Source of the DNA: Segetibacter sp. 3557_3
GTDB taxonomy: Bacteria; Bacteroidota; Bacteroidia; Chitinophagales; Chitinophagaceae
Direction: 5' to 3'
NCBI RefSeq assembly: GCF_004354985.1
Contig: NZ_SMSK01000002.1
Coordinates: 186,001 to 250,000 of the forward strand
Length of the DNA stretch: 64,000 bases
Part shown: piece after piece, positions 27,496 to 36,681 of the stretch
Layout of the letters: each line of letters starts with the position of its first letter
How positions within the stretch are numbered: the stretch's first letter is position 1
Program-made: the position numbers and the translations under genes
The notes under the pieces: model-generated
Seen by the model: the letters and a program-made list of their open reading frames with translations, nothing else
What the model was told of the DNA's origin: nothing
Databases searched by the model: none

Positions 27496-28062
27496 CTATT
27501 TACCGACTACTACTTTTGCATGCCTGATGATTTTATCATTCAGGTAATATCCTTTTGTTACTTCATCCAGTACTTTACCCTGGAGCTCTGGAGTTGGAGC
27601 AGGTATTTCCGTAATTGCTTCATGCTTTTCAACGTCGAAGTCGGTGTTTACGCTTTCCATGGGTTGAAGACCTTTGTTCTGAAGAATAGTTCTCAACTTA
27701 TTAAACACGAGTGTAACACCTTGTTTCACCTGGTTAACGTCTGTTGTGTCCTGAAATTGTTTTTCGGCACGTTCGGAGTCATCAAGTACTTCCAAAAGGG
27801 AAGTAATAATTTCCTTACCCGCTGTTTGGCTGAGCTCGATTCTTTCCTTGGCTGTTCTACGCCTGTAATTATCAAAATCCGAGAATAAACGTAAGTATTT
27901 GTCTTTCTGTTCAGCAATCTCTGCCTTTAGCTTTTCGCTTTCTGTATCCTGTACAAAAGGGTCACTCAAATGAGAAGTCCCAGGCATATTTTCATCGGAA
28001 TTCAAATTGATCATATCTTCTGAAGTAGCCGTTTCCTCCTGGGGTATTTCTTTTTCTTCCAT
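27496..28062 (-). CDS. grpE: GrpE, nucleotide exchange factor for DnaK
   Basis: 188 residues. Acidic, disordered N-terminus (about 1-45), long helix (ESEKLKAEIAEQKDKYLRLFSDFDNYRRRTAKER), then the four-helix and beta-wing part with the signature KHEAITEIPAPTPELQGKVLDEVTKGYYLND. Typical order grpE-dnaJ of Bacteroidota; dnaK is not in the window. Confidence 0.95.
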   Translation of the reverse strand: MEEKEIPQEETATSEDMINLNSDENMPGTSHLSDPFVQDTESEKLKAEIAEQKDKYLRLFSDFDNYRRRTAKERIELSQTAGKEIITSLLEVLDDSERAEKQFQDTTDVNQVKQGVTLVFNKLRTILQNKGLQPMESVNTDFDVEKHEAITEIPAPTPELQGKVLDEVTKGYYLNDKIIRHAKVVVGK

Positions 28063-28077
28063 ACTTTATTTTTTGCG

Positions 28078-28106
28078 CAAAATTAAAGGTCAAAGTGTTT
28101 GCCAAA
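28078..28106 (-). promoter_or_regulatory. Bacteroidota-type promoter of grpE
   Basis: On the minus strand, TTTG (plus 28103-28106), 17 bp, then TAATTTTG (plus 28078-28085), matching TTTG / TAnnTTTG. The -7 element ends about 16 bp before the grpE ATG. Confidence 0.5.
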
Positions 28107-28175
28107 GCGCTTTTCTGGTCAAATTGACATTTTTAAAAAAACCGATGAGACAATCCGGAAAATTATCTTTGCCCC

Positions 28176-29348
28176 ATGACAAAGGTGATCCTGAATAAGA
28201 AGATAAGTCCGCGAATCAGCAATGGCCATCCCTGGATTTTTAATAACGAAATAAACAGCATAGACAGTGCAGTCGATCCGGGTTCAATAGTCGAGGTTTA
28301 TACTAGTGATCAAAAGTTTGTAGGACGAGGATATGCAAACCCCAAATCGCAAATTGTTGTCCGCTTGCTTACCAGGGATCGCAATGAGCAAATTGATGCC
28401 AAATTTTTTCAAAGACGGATAGCCGCAGCCTGGGAGTACCGGCAGAAAACCGGGTATATCGAAAACTGCAGGCTTGTATTCGGTGAAGCCGATTTATTGC
28501 CTGCATTAATCATAGATAAATTCAACGACTACTTTGTGGTGCAGACACTATCGCTTGGTATGGATCGTTGGAAAGAAACTATTGTTCAGGTATTGGAGAC
28601 GCTGTTCAATCCCAAAGGTATTTATGAAAGAAATGATGTGCCGGTTAGGGAACTGGAGGGAATGGAACAAAAAAAGGGTTTTCTAAGCCAGCCTTTCGAT
28701 ACAAACGTACTCATCAACGAAAACGGCTTGAAGTTTCTCGTTGATGTGGAAAACGGACAGAAAACCGGCTACTTCCTTGATCAGCAGGATAACAGGAGGG
28801 CAATCAGGCATATTGTAAAGGATGCCGATGTGCTTGGTGTGTTTACCTATACCGGAACATTTGAGATACATGCGGCGCATTATGGTGCAAGGAGTGTGTT
28901 AGGCCTGGATATTTCGGCCAGCGCCGTTGCACAGGCTACGAAAAATGCCACAATTAATGGTTTGGAGCAGGTATGTAAGTTTTCTGAAGTAAATGCTTTT
29001 GATGTTCTTAAGGCATGGGTTAAAGAAAACCGATCCTATGATGTTGTAATGCTCGACCCACCGGCATTTACCAAAAGCCGTGAGAATATCCAGAAAGCCG
29101 TTTCAGGTTATAAAGAGATTAACCTGCGTGGTATGAAGTTGGTCAAGCCCGGTGGCTTCCTTGTAACCAGCAGTTGCACCAACCTGGTATCACCTGAGCT
29201 TTTTATGAGGACCATACAGGAAGCCGCAAAAGACGCGAAAAGAAACATCCGGCAGGTTATGTTCAACGCACAGTCCGGCGACCACCCTATACTTTGGGGA
29301 ATTGAAAACACCAACTACCTTAAATTTCTGATTATACAAGTACTCTAG
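28176..29348 (+). CDS. rlmI: RlmI-like 23S rRNA (cytosine-C5) methyltransferase
   Basis: 390 residues. An N-terminal PUA domain (about 1-75, ISPRISNGHPWIFNNEIN), then an RlmI-type RNase-H-like region, then a class I SAM methyltransferase (VLGVFTYTGTFEIHAAHYGA as motif I, VMLDPPAFTKS as motif IV, SSCTNLV containing the motif VI cysteine). It methylates C5 of cytosine in 23S rRNA in characterised members. A -7-like TATCTTTG ends 4 bp before the ATG, raising a leaderless transcript as a possibility. Confidence 0.88.
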   Translation: MTKVILNKKISPRISNGHPWIFNNEINSIDSAVDPGSIVEVYTSDQKFVGRGYANPKSQIVVRLLTRDRNEQIDAKFFQRRIAAAWEYRQKTGYIENCRLVFGEADLLPALIIDKFNDYFVVQTLSLGMDRWKETIVQVLETLFNPKGIYERNDVPVRELEGMEQKKGFLSQPFDTNVLINENGLKFLVDVENGQKTGYFLDQQDNRRAIRHIVKDADVLGVFTYTGTFEIHAAHYGARSVLGLDISASAVAQATKNATINGLEQVCKFSEVNAFDVLKAWVKENRSYDVVMLDPPAFTKSRENIQKAVSGYKEINLRGMKLVKPGGFLVTSSCTNLVSPELFMRTIQEAAKDAKRNIRQVMFNAQSGDHPILWGIENTNYLKFLIIQVL

Positions 29349-29408
29349 GCAAATGGGGCTGCCGAAGAAACAGGCTCAGGGCTTCGGCAAAAATACAGCA
29401 CAACAAAA

Positions 29409-29429
29409 AAACCCGCAAACTGCGGGTTT
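29409..29429. terminator. Terminator between rlmI and the T9SS-tailed gene
   Basis: AAACCCGCA AAC TGCGGGTTT, a 9-bp perfect stem flanked by an A run on the left, between convergent genes. Confidence 0.8.
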
Positions 29430-29467
29430 AATATTTTTATACAGGAGGAAGTGCTTCTCCAGGCAGT

Positions 29468-29815
29468 TTACTTAGCAACCTGGAACTTGCCCGATTCAAT
29501 AATGCGACCGCTTTTATCCCGAAGCTGAAAGATGTATACACCACGGTAGAAATCAGTTAAGGAAATATTTGTTTTTTGTCCAACGGCCGTTACTTCATAA
29601 ACTTTTTTACCAACAAAATTATAGACCTGCAGCGTATAGTCTTTATTGATTGTCTTTTGGAATTCGAAATTTATCGAACTGACCGCAGGATTTGGATAAA
29701 ACTTAAGCACTTTTTCATGAAAATCCATTGGATTCAGCGCTGAAGTTTTTGGAACCTGCGCTCTCGCGGACGTGCAGAACATTATTAAGAAAAGAGGTAG
29801 AAGTTTTCTCATCAT
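29468..29815 (-). CDS. Small exported protein consisting almost only of a T9SS type A sorting domain
   Basis: 115 residues: a signal peptide (MMRKLLPLFLIMFCTSARAQ), a ~16-residue linker, then a complete type A sorting domain (VLKFYPNPAVSSINFEF, YTLQVYNFVGKKVYEV, FYRGVYIFQLRDKSGRIIESGKFQVAK). No passenger domain is left. Such mini-proteins occur in Bacteroidota; they may be cargo remnants or small surface proteins. A promoter matching the phylum consensus precedes it, which argues that it is expressed. Confidence 0.85.
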   Translation of the reverse strand: MMRKLLPLFLIMFCTSARAQVPKTSALNPMDFHEKVLKFYPNPAVSSINFEFQKTINKDYTLQVYNFVGKKVYEVTAVGQKTNISLTDFYRGVYIFQLRDKSGRIIESGKFQVAK

Positions 29816-29839
29816 TCGCTGGTTATCATTCGTTCTTAA

Positions 29840-29870
29840 TAAAAGTAACTCATAAGTTCTTTAACGCAAA
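29840..29870 (-). promoter_or_regulatory. Bacteroidota-type promoter of the T9SS-tailed small protein
   Basis: On the minus strand, TTTG (plus 29867-29870), 19 bp, TACTTTTA (plus 29840-29847): 7 of 8 matches to TTTG / TAnnTTTG at the right spacing, about 25 bp before the start codon. Confidence 0.5.
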
Positions 29871-29887
29871 ATTTTTGCCAGATATTG

Positions 29888-30361
29888 TTAATTCTCAGCG
29901 GCTAACACCTGCCGTATGCTACTGAGATCGGGAAGATCCTGTGGTTTTTCGTTTACTTGCGCAAACCTAATCACACCCGATTTATCGATGACAAAGGCTG
30001 CCCTTTTACTTACTCCCCTCATTTCTAATGCAGGGAATATATCGTATAAGGCCCCATATTTTGAAGACACCTCCCGGTTGAAGTCGCTGAGTAATGTAAA
30101 GTTCAACTGTTGATCGTCCTTGAATTTGGCAAGTGTATACACCGAATCGACTGAGATTGCCAGGATCTCGGAATTAAGGCTGTTGTACATGCCCAGGTTA
30201 TCCCGCATGTCACATAATTCTGCAGTACATACACTTGAAAAAGCAAATGGGTAAAACAGAATTACCACTGTTTTGCCCTGGAAGTCAACTAATGAAACCT
30301 TTTGCTTTCCGGAGTCGTACAAGGTAAACTCAGGAGCAATGTCGCCAATTTGTAGAGCCAT
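29888..30361 (-). CDS. Peroxiredoxin (AhpC/TSA family, BCP/AhpE-like)
   Basis: 157 residues, thioredoxin fold. The peroxidatic cysteine is in YPFAFSSVCTAELCDM (first Cys about residue 45), a variant of the PxxxTxxC motif with Ser in place of Thr. A second Cys four residues on could serve as resolving residue. Reduces peroxides in the cytosol; no signal peptide. Confidence 0.88.
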   Translation of the reverse strand: MALQIGDIAPEFTLYDSGKQKVSLVDFQGKTVVILFYPFAFSSVCTAELCDMRDNLGMYNSLNSEILAISVDSVYTLAKFKDDQQLNFTLLSDFNREVSSKYGALYDIFPALEMRGVSKRAAFVIDKSGVIRFAQVNEKPQDLPDLSSIRQVLAAEN

Positions 30362-30459
30362 GTAGTGTTGTTATGAATTTTGGGTTAATGATTTAGCGCC
30401 TAAAGCGGGTATATGGGAACATCGATTGGTCAGCAGGAACTGATATACCCCATTTATGA

Positions 30460-30687
30460 TTAGTGGTGCTGTTCTTTGAATACAAAGGTTCCACTACCTA
30501 CGGGTTCTTCCACATACAAATATTCGTGCATCGGCGGGAAAAAACCTACGGGTACCTCACCAAGCCTGATGTCCTCCGGACGCGGGGGTTGCTCATGTTT
30601 ATAAAGGGTCTGGTTGCTCTCCAGGTGACGGGTTTGGCCATCAATTGGTCCGCCACTGAAATGTGCAGTTTTTGTATGTTTCTCCAT
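30460..30687 (-). CDS. Small conserved-looking protein, function unknown
   Basis: 75 residues: FSGGPIDGQTRHLESNQTLY, then PPRPEDIRLGEVPVGFFPPM and YLYVEEPVGSGTFVF. Soluble, histidine-rich near the start, with beta-strand character. The SGGPxDGQ opening and the Tyr/Phe-rich end resemble small uncharacterised proteins in several phyla. The gene stands alone between peroxiredoxin and the SRPBCC gene on the same strand. Confidence 0.6.
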   Translation of the reverse strand: MEKHTKTAHFSGGPIDGQTRHLESNQTLYKHEQPPRPEDIRLGEVPVGFFPPMHEYLYVEEPVGSGTFVFKEQHH

Positions 30688-30987
30688 GTTGCTATCATTT
30701 AGAAGAACTAAGAAGACGAGTATTCGATGGTTGGCTGTGATTAATTTCTATAAAGCCCGTGCCATCGTAAACAAATATAATCGTATGGTTCTTGGCTCGT
30801 AAGCTTTCGCAGGCGCTTTTATTTAGTAGTTAAACAATTTAATAAACCGGAATTGATTAGGATAGGGCTATACAAAAAAAAGTCACTTTGCAGTGACTCC
30901 TTTCTCTTTCTGTAACTGTTCCCAGAGCTGAGGTGTAGAACATCGTTGAATTTGCACCAACGACGAAAAGCAGCCCCAACGCGTAAG
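30688..30987. other. Gap holding the terminator of the SRPBCC gene
   Basis: 300 bp between two minus-strand genes. The hairpin at 30873-30898 is the only structure seen; the remainder probably holds the promoter of the 75-residue protein gene. Confidence 0.5.
30873..30898 (-). terminator. Terminator of the SRPBCC membrane protein gene
   Basis: A8 then AGTCACT TTGC AGTGACT on the plus strand; read on the minus strand this is a 7-bp hairpin followed by T8, about 90 bp after the stop codon. Confidence 0.8.
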
Positions 30988-31683
30988 TTATTTTTTTACC
31001 AGTTTTCCGGTTTCCATAAATACCTTGAAATTATGAATGTCATTCTGAACCATTTTCTCAAAAACATTATTCAACAGCAAAGCGACACCTGCACCAATCA
31101 CACCCAATGGTGGGCGATAGGTTATCGTTACATCCAGCTCAGTGCCTTCGCCATTGTTGGTATCAACAAAAGCAACCTTTCCTGCATTGTCGATGGTTGA
31201 GTCTGGGATTGAACTCCAGCCTATGAAATTATCGGGGTCTTCTTTAACAATCTCTGCAGTCCAGTCGACCGTAATAAGCTGACCTGGTATCTTGGCTTTC
31301 CATACCGAATACTTTTCGTCGATTTTGTCAACGCTTTTTAAATGACTCATGAATAACGGAAGATTCTCAAGCTCTCGCCAAAAGGCATAAACCTCTGCCC
31401 GGGGTTTGTTTACGACGATGCTTGTTCTGATATTGATGTTTTTTGCAACCTTCGGAACCCGCTCTTTTCCCATTGCCTTATAAAGAAATGAGTGACCGGT
31501 AAGTCCCCTGGCGATCAGTATTGCACCGGCAATAATCGAAGGCACTTTTGCTTTTGTGTTCCGAACTAGGCCAAGGGACAACAAGAGACCACCCAGCGCA
31601 GAAGAAACGATTCGCTCGGTTGAATCGATGTTCACGTGGCTGCGATGAGCAGCATTGGTTTCTTTCGAAATATTTTCAGTCAT
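30988..31683 (-). CDS. Membrane protein with DUF2892-like and SRPBCC (polyketide-cyclase-like) domains
   Basis: 231 residues. The N-terminal part (about 15-70) has two hydrophobic segments (IVSSALGGLLLSLGL, VPSIIAGAILIARGL) as in DUF2892/YgaP-type domains. The C-terminal part (about 85-225) is a START/SRPBCC fold: IRTSIVVNKPRAEVYAFWREL, FMSHLKSVDKIDEKYSVWK and ITVDWTAEIVKEDPDNFIGW. The ligand is unknown; such fusions are frequent in Bacteroidota and are often stress associated (inference). Confidence 0.85.
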   Translation of the reverse strand: MTENISKETNAAHRSHVNIDSTERIVSSALGGLLLSLGLVRNTKAKVPSIIAGAILIARGLTGHSFLYKAMGKERVPKVAKNINIRTSIVVNKPRAEVYAFWRELENLPLFMSHLKSVDKIDEKYSVWKAKIPGQLITVDWTAEIVKEDPDNFIGWSSIPDSTIDNAGKVAFVDTNNGEGTELDVTITYRPPLGVIGAGVALLLNNVFEKMVQNDIHNFKVFMETGKLVKK

Positions 31684-32188
31684 AAGGAGTTATTTAGATG
31701 ATGTTGAAATCTTTATACAGGGGATTAAGAATCATGCCATCTAGTGTATGCGTGCTCCTGTTTTGAGGATTGCTTATGAGTATGGTTTATTGGAATGTCC
31801 TGTGCTTTCATTATGCGCCACATTAAAGGCTGTGCTCTCTGTTATGCCCGCCGTATTCATTCAAAACGGGAAGTCTAACTTAGCATTCCTTTCGGCAATG
31901 CACCGCACCTATTCTGGGATGCATTCTCAAGAAATCCCTGCCGCTGCCGGTTATTAAAACTTGGTTGAGGGTAGAGGTGCAAGCAAACGTTGACTTGGGA
32001 GATTATACCATCTCAAATGGCCCCGTTCCCAAAAACTACTCTTGAGTAGAAGGGGTTAAGCGTAGAAAATTACTTAGCGCTGTTAGTGCTTCTTAATTGA
32101 ATGTCCAAAATGATCTACAACAAATCGGTATTAGGCTAAATGAAAAATGGCCCGTTTAAGGGCCACTAATGCTAGTTACATGGGTAAG
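31684..32188. other. Gap upstream of the SRPBCC gene and downstream of the hybrid kinase
   Basis: 505 bp. It contains the kinase terminator (32143-32165). A plus-strand ORF of 69 codons (31748-31957) lacks protein-like composition, so it is not called. No repeat copy or RNA signature is seen in the rest. Confidence 0.5.
32143..32165 (-). terminator. Terminator of the hybrid histidine kinase gene
   Basis: On the minus strand TGGCCC TTAAAC GGGCCA followed by TTTTTCA; a 6-bp GC stem 24 bp after the stop codon. Confidence 0.75.
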
Positions 32189-34972
32189 TTATGTTAATGA
32201 ATATTCTTGTTTTAACTGCTCCGTTGCAAGGTTAACAACAGCTTCCACTTTCAATACCAATGGGAATAAAGCTTCCAGATTAATCTTTTTTCTGCCGTCA
32301 GTTTCCAGTGTGCGAATGTCATCTTTCACACTGTCTATACACATGGTCTCCAGGGTGGGTTTAATCTTATGGGCCATCTTGCTTACCGTATCCCAGTCCT
32401 GTACTTCAGCCGCTTTCTTCATCTCAGCAACCGTGGCGGGTATGGTATCAATAAAGATCTTGGTCAACGTAACAACAAAATCTTCACTTCCCCTTGCAAG
32501 CTCATTAACATTTTTCATGTCATAAACCTTATCTACCGTGCTTGTTGGGACGGTTTCAGGCACATCAACTGCAGCCAATGTTTGTTCCCTTTCGGCAAAC
32601 GCGCGGCCAAATGCACCTTCATGTTTAAGTACCCTTGATATAACGTCGTGCAGCGCTTTCTCCTTGAATGGCTTGGTTAAAAAGTCGTCCATGCCTACAG
32701 CAATATACTTTTGTTCCTCACCCTTCAGGGCAATTGCTGTCAAGGCAATTATTGGGGTATCCCGCTTTTTAGGATCATCAAGCTTCCTGATTTCGGCAGC
32801 TGCTTCCAGCCCACTTTTTTCAGGCATTTGAATATCCATCAGTATCACGTCGAAGTCCTCCTCCTTCGCTAATTGCAAGGCTTCTACCCCGGTCATGGCG
32901 GTTTTGCATTCCAGTCCCCAGTAGTTCAGGATATTTAGTGCCAGCATCTGGTTAACCTGGTTGTCTTCAGCCAGGAGCACTTTAAGTTTGCCAAGTTCTA
33001 TTTTTCCTGGTTTGTCTTCAGTTTCAGCAGGGATGATGTCATCCTTTCCAGGTTTCCGGTAAGTAATGGTAAACGTAAACTTACTGCCATGATTAGGTTT
33101 ACTCTGCACCCATATGCTTCCTTTCTGAAGTTCAATCAGGTTCTTTGTAATCGCCAACCCAAGGCCGGTACCACCATATTTTCTTGCCGTTTCGGGGCTT
33201 GCTTGTATATAAGGTTTGAAAATCTTAATCAGCTTGTCCTCTTCGATACCGATACCTGTATCCTGTACCGAAAATTCTACCGTAAGGTCTTCTTCCGTTT
33301 CTTCTCTGATGAGTGCATTTACGGTTATCGCACCTTTAGGTGTGAACTTAATCGCATTGCTAAGCAGGTTGTTCATTACCTGGCTAAAACGGGTAGGGTC
33401 GCCACAGATTGGAAGGTAATCTCCGATCTGGTTATTGAAAACGAAATCAACGTTTTTCTCCTTGCCGGTGTATTCAAATAACCTGATCAACGAATTGGTT
33501 GTACTGATCAGGTCAAATGGTATGCTTTCAATTTGTACCTCGCCAGATGAAATTTTCTCAATATCGAGTACATCATTGATGATATTCAATAACGTTTTTG
33601 CTGAGTCGTTAATGATTTTCAGGTAGTTCTTCTGTTCAGGCTGAAGCTCCGTTTTTTCAAGCATGTTGGAGATACCGATTATGCCGTTCATTGGCGTCCG
33701 GATCTCATGGCTCATGTTGGCAAGAAAAACTTCTTTAACCTTCGCGGTTTCTTCGGTAAGTCGTTTGGCTTCTTTTAGTTCTTCTTCTGCCTTGATACGT
33801 TCTGTAACATCTTGTGCAAACCCGATGATATAGGGTGCTTCGCCCTTTTCTGATACCTTAAAGTTTTCGTATAGACAGTAGATCTTGCGACCGTCCCTGT
33901 TTAATATTCTGAAGATCCCCCTGGCCTTCGTTTCCATTTCAAACTCCTTCAGGTATATCGCGTCAAACGTAATATGGTCCTCTGAATAAAGAATTTGTTT
34001 AAGGCTTTTGCCAATCAGCTCATCCTGGGTAAAGCCTGTACGTTCGCACAGTGCCGGGTTAACAGTAAGCAGTTTCCCTTCAAGGTCATGGGTGAAGATG
34101 ATCGCTTTACTGTAGTTAAATAAGTCGCGATAACGTTTTTCACTCAACTGTATCTGGTGCTCAAATTTTTTACGTTCATTAATGTTCAGTCCATACCCAA
34201 TCAGCATCTTCATTTCACCCTGCTCATTGTAGATCGGACTCATTCTGCGGAGATGGTATTCCTCCTGGCCACCACGTGTAACCAACAGTTCCTCCCACTC
34301 AATACCTTTTTTTGAGGCCCTCGCGTTTTCGTAGATCTTCTTTCTTGTTTCTGCAATTGAAAGGTCCTTACCCTTAAGCCGGCAATAATCTTCATCGGTT
34401 TTGCCGATCATCCATTTGCGCAACTCGGGGTCCCGGATGGCTACAGGGTTCAGAAACAGGTATTCATGATGAGGTGAGAAAACAGCGATATCCGACGGCA
34501 GGTTGTTGAGTACATCCTCGTAAAAAAGTCTCTTTGCTTCTGCTTCTTCCCGGGCACGAATCTCAACGGTTTCATCCTTCATAACCCATAGGTGTAAATC
34601 GGAACCATCACCTGCTTTTACGGGTGTATAATCCCGAACGAGTACACGATTGTCGGTAAGGCGGATGTGTTCATCTTTTACAGGCACTTGAGCCTTTATT
34701 ATGGCATGTGACTCCCTGAAAAAGTCACGCGATACAAGTGGCTGAATAAACTGCCGGACCAGATCAATTGATTGATAATCCTGTAACTCAGCAGGGGTGA
34801 ATGGTATATTGAAGAGGTCGCAAAATCGTTGATTGGTAAGTAAAATATTGCGCTGTTCATCTTCAAGTAAAATCGCAGAAGGAAGATTAGATAAAACCTC
34901 TTGCAAATAGTACAGCTTAGCGGGTAGGTTACCCGGCTGAGCCACAGGTTTCTTCTTATATAGATTTAACAC
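32189..34972 (-). CDS. Soluble hybrid histidine kinase: three PAS domains, HisKA, HATPase, receiver, HPt
   Basis: 927 residues, no membrane segment, so probably a cytoplasmic sensor. GTG start at 34972; no upstream in-frame ATG is seen. PAS domains at about 22-135, 150-270 and 275-400. HisKA H-box FLANMSHEIRTPMNGIIG with His422. HATPase has the N box MNNLLSNAIKFT and G boxes DTGIGI and YGGTGLGLAI. The receiver has VLLAEDNQVN, phospho-acceptor Asp713 in ILMDIQMPEKSG and the Lys of LTKPF. The C-terminal HPt has His868 in MAHKIKP. This gives a full His-Asp-His relay in one protein. The sigma-54 regulator gene is 133 bp upstream on the same strand and is the likely final acceptor. Confidence 0.93.
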   Translation of the reverse strand: MLNLYKKKPVAQPGNLPAKLYYLQEVLSNLPSAILLEDEQRNILLTNQRFCDLFNIPFTPAELQDYQSIDLVRQFIQPLVSRDFFRESHAIIKAQVPVKDEHIRLTDNRVLVRDYTPVKAGDGSDLHLWVMKDETVEIRAREEAEAKRLFYEDVLNNLPSDIAVFSPHHEYLFLNPVAIRDPELRKWMIGKTDEDYCRLKGKDLSIAETRKKIYENARASKKGIEWEELLVTRGGQEEYHLRRMSPIYNEQGEMKMLIGYGLNINERKKFEHQIQLSEKRYRDLFNYSKAIIFTHDLEGKLLTVNPALCERTGFTQDELIGKSLKQILYSEDHITFDAIYLKEFEMETKARGIFRILNRDGRKIYCLYENFKVSEKGEAPYIIGFAQDVTERIKAEEELKEAKRLTEETAKVKEVFLANMSHEIRTPMNGIIGISNMLEKTELQPEQKNYLKIINDSAKTLLNIINDVLDIEKISSGEVQIESIPFDLISTTNSLIRLFEYTGKEKNVDFVFNNQIGDYLPICGDPTRFSQVMNNLLSNAIKFTPKGAITVNALIREETEEDLTVEFSVQDTGIGIEEDKLIKIFKPYIQASPETARKYGGTGLGLAITKNLIELQKGSIWVQSKPNHGSKFTFTITYRKPGKDDIIPAETEDKPGKIELGKLKVLLAEDNQVNQMLALNILNYWGLECKTAMTGVEALQLAKEEDFDVILMDIQMPEKSGLEAAAEIRKLDDPKKRDTPIIALTAIALKGEEQKYIAVGMDDFLTKPFKEKALHDVISRVLKHEGAFGRAFAEREQTLAAVDVPETVPTSTVDKVYDMKNVNELARGSEDFVVTLTKIFIDTIPATVAEMKKAAEVQDWDTVSKMAHKIKPTLETMCIDSVKDDIRTLETDGRKKINLEALFPLVLKVEAVVNLATEQLKQEYSLT

Positions 34973-35105
34973 GTTTGATTCCTTTTGAAGTTTGACTGTT
35001 CCTTCAGTAATATAAGCAGGAAGTATCCGGGCAGTTTAAGGGAAAGGGAATATAAAGTTAGCTGTTAATGAGAAGCCTTTTAACGCAATCCCGGCAGCTG
35101 GTTGT

Positions 35106-36554
35106 CTAATTTAAAAAACTTCCTTCCAAAGAGAACTTTTTGTTTACAAAAACTTCTTTATTCTGAATCATCCGGTAAATCGTCGATTTGCCAACGTCCA
35201 GTTTCCTGGCAACCTTTAAAACGTCGTAATTGTATTTATCCAGATAATATTGGATCAGTTTGGTGGTAAACTCCTTTAGTGTAACATCTTTCATCACGAA
35301 ATCGCTAATTGCATTTTGCGACATTACGTTCAGGTGTTCTGCCTGTATATCCTGGTCTTCGGCCATCACACAAGCAAGCTCGATAACAGATTTCAGCTCC
35401 CGGACATTACCCGGAAAAGAATGATTCAACAACTTCTTCTTCGCATCGGTAGTCAGGTTTTTACCATTCAGGCAATTTTCCTTGCAAAACTGATCGATAA
35501 AATACTTTGCAATAATCAGTACGTCATTCTCCCTTTCCCGCAATGGCGGCAGGTTAATGGGCAATCCCAGCAAGCGGTAGTAAAGGTCCTCGCGGAATGT
35601 TCCCGCCCTGACCATTTCCAGTAAGTTCCGATGCGTTGCTACAATAATCCGAACATCTATTTTCACCACTTCATTGCTACCTACCCTAATGATTTCCTTT
35701 TCCTGTAGTGTTCTTAAGAGCTTTGCCTGCATGTTAATATCCAACTCGCCGATTTCATCCAGGAAAAACGTGCCTTTTGATGCCTCTTCAAACTTTCCGA
35801 TACGGCGCGAGATGGCACCGGTAAATGCACCTTTTTCGTGGCCGAACAGTTCCGTCTCCAAAAGATCCCTGGGGATAGCCGCAACATTGACCGCTACGAA
35901 GCGCTGTTGTTTACGGGGAGAGTTATAGTGAATAGATTTTGCAACCAGTTCTTTACCCGTGCCCGTCTCCCCGGTTATAGATACAGTGATATTTGTTTTT
36001 GCAGCCTTCTCCATCATGCTGAATACCCGCATAATCGGTTGACTATGGCCGATTATGGCATTGCTGAAATCGTATTTACGGGTAACCTCTTCTTTTAGCG
36101 TCTCAATTTCCTGCTTGAGTTCAACAGTTTCTCTCAGGTGGTTGATCGTGTTCCACAAGCGATCTTTTGCATCTTCATCTTTAACGATATAATCATAAGC
36201 ACCTTTTTTCAGCAAGTCAAGTGCTACCTTAACTTCTTCCTGTCCGCTGATGATGATCACTTTGGTATCCGGACTTGATTCTCTGACCTGCGCCAATAAA
36301 AGATCGCCATTCATATCCGGAAGCGAATAATCAAGCGTCACCACATCCGGCTTCTCGTGCAACTTGGCAAGAAAGCTTTTTGCCGTATCAAACTTTTGTA
36401 TGACATAATCGGGGTTCAGCAGCAGGTAGTATTCCAGCATCGAACTGTACCACAGATCGTCTTCTACAATAAACACTTTGAAGGTCTTTTGATCTTTCAT
36501 ATTGGATTGGATATTCACCCTATTAAACGAAGAAACATTTTCAGTATTGTTCAT
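35106..36554 (-). CDS. Sigma-54-dependent response regulator (NtrC family)
   Basis: 482 residues from ATG 36554; a second Met at 36500 is the last one before the receiver. Receiver domain about 22-140 with Asp75 in VTLDYSLPDMNGD and the switch Lys in YIVKDED. AAA+ domain with GETGTGKELVA (Walker A), sigma-54-contact loop GAFTGA (242-247, intact) and FFLDEIGEL (Walker B). C-terminal Fis-type helix-turn-helix VARKLDVGKSTIYRMIQ. Phosphorylated protein should activate sigma-54 promoters. Its own upstream region has a sigma-54-like promoter and a perfect dyad, suggesting autoregulation. Confidence 0.94.
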   Translation of the reverse strand: MNNTENVSSFNRVNIQSNMKDQKTFKVFIVEDDLWYSSMLEYYLLLNPDYVIQKFDTAKSFLAKLHEKPDVVTLDYSLPDMNGDLLLAQVRESSPDTKVIIISGQEEVKVALDLLKKGAYDYIVKDEDAKDRLWNTINHLRETVELKQEIETLKEEVTRKYDFSNAIIGHSQPIMRVFSMMEKAAKTNITVSITGETGTGKELVAKSIHYNSPRKQQRFVAVNVAAIPRDLLETELFGHEKGAFTGAISRRIGKFEEASKGTFFLDEIGELDINMQAKLLRTLQEKEIIRVGSNEVVKIDVRIIVATHRNLLEMVRAGTFREDLYYRLLGLPINLPPLRERENDVLIIAKYFIDQFCKENCLNGKNLTTDAKKKLLNHSFPGNVRELKSVIELACVMAEDQDIQAEHLNVMSQNAISDFVMKDVTLKEFTTKLIQYYLDKYNYDVLKVARKLDVGKSTIYRMIQNKEVFVNKKFSLEGSFLN

Positions 36555-36615
36555 TTTAGTTCGACTTTGGGAATATATTTCCAATAATGAGACAAGACAA
36601 CTCCACGCTCCGGTG

Positions 36616-36631
36616 CGCATTTATTGTACCA
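36616..36631 (-). promoter_or_regulatory. Sigma-54 (-24/-12) promoter of the regulator gene
   Basis: Minus-strand TGGTACAATAAATGCG against consensus TGGCACGNNNNTTGCW: the invariant GG and GC are present at the correct spacing, with T for C at position 4 and minor differences elsewhere. Predicted start of transcription near 36604, about 50 nt before the ATG at 36554. Confidence 0.55.
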
Positions 36632-36681
36632 AAAATACCTGGTGCACATAGAGAAGCTGGTTTTGAGTGCATATGATTGGA

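Noticed and set aside
31748-31957. 69-codon ORF in the gap before the hybrid kinase
   Set aside because: No recognisable features, no promoter, and composition unlike neighbouring genes.
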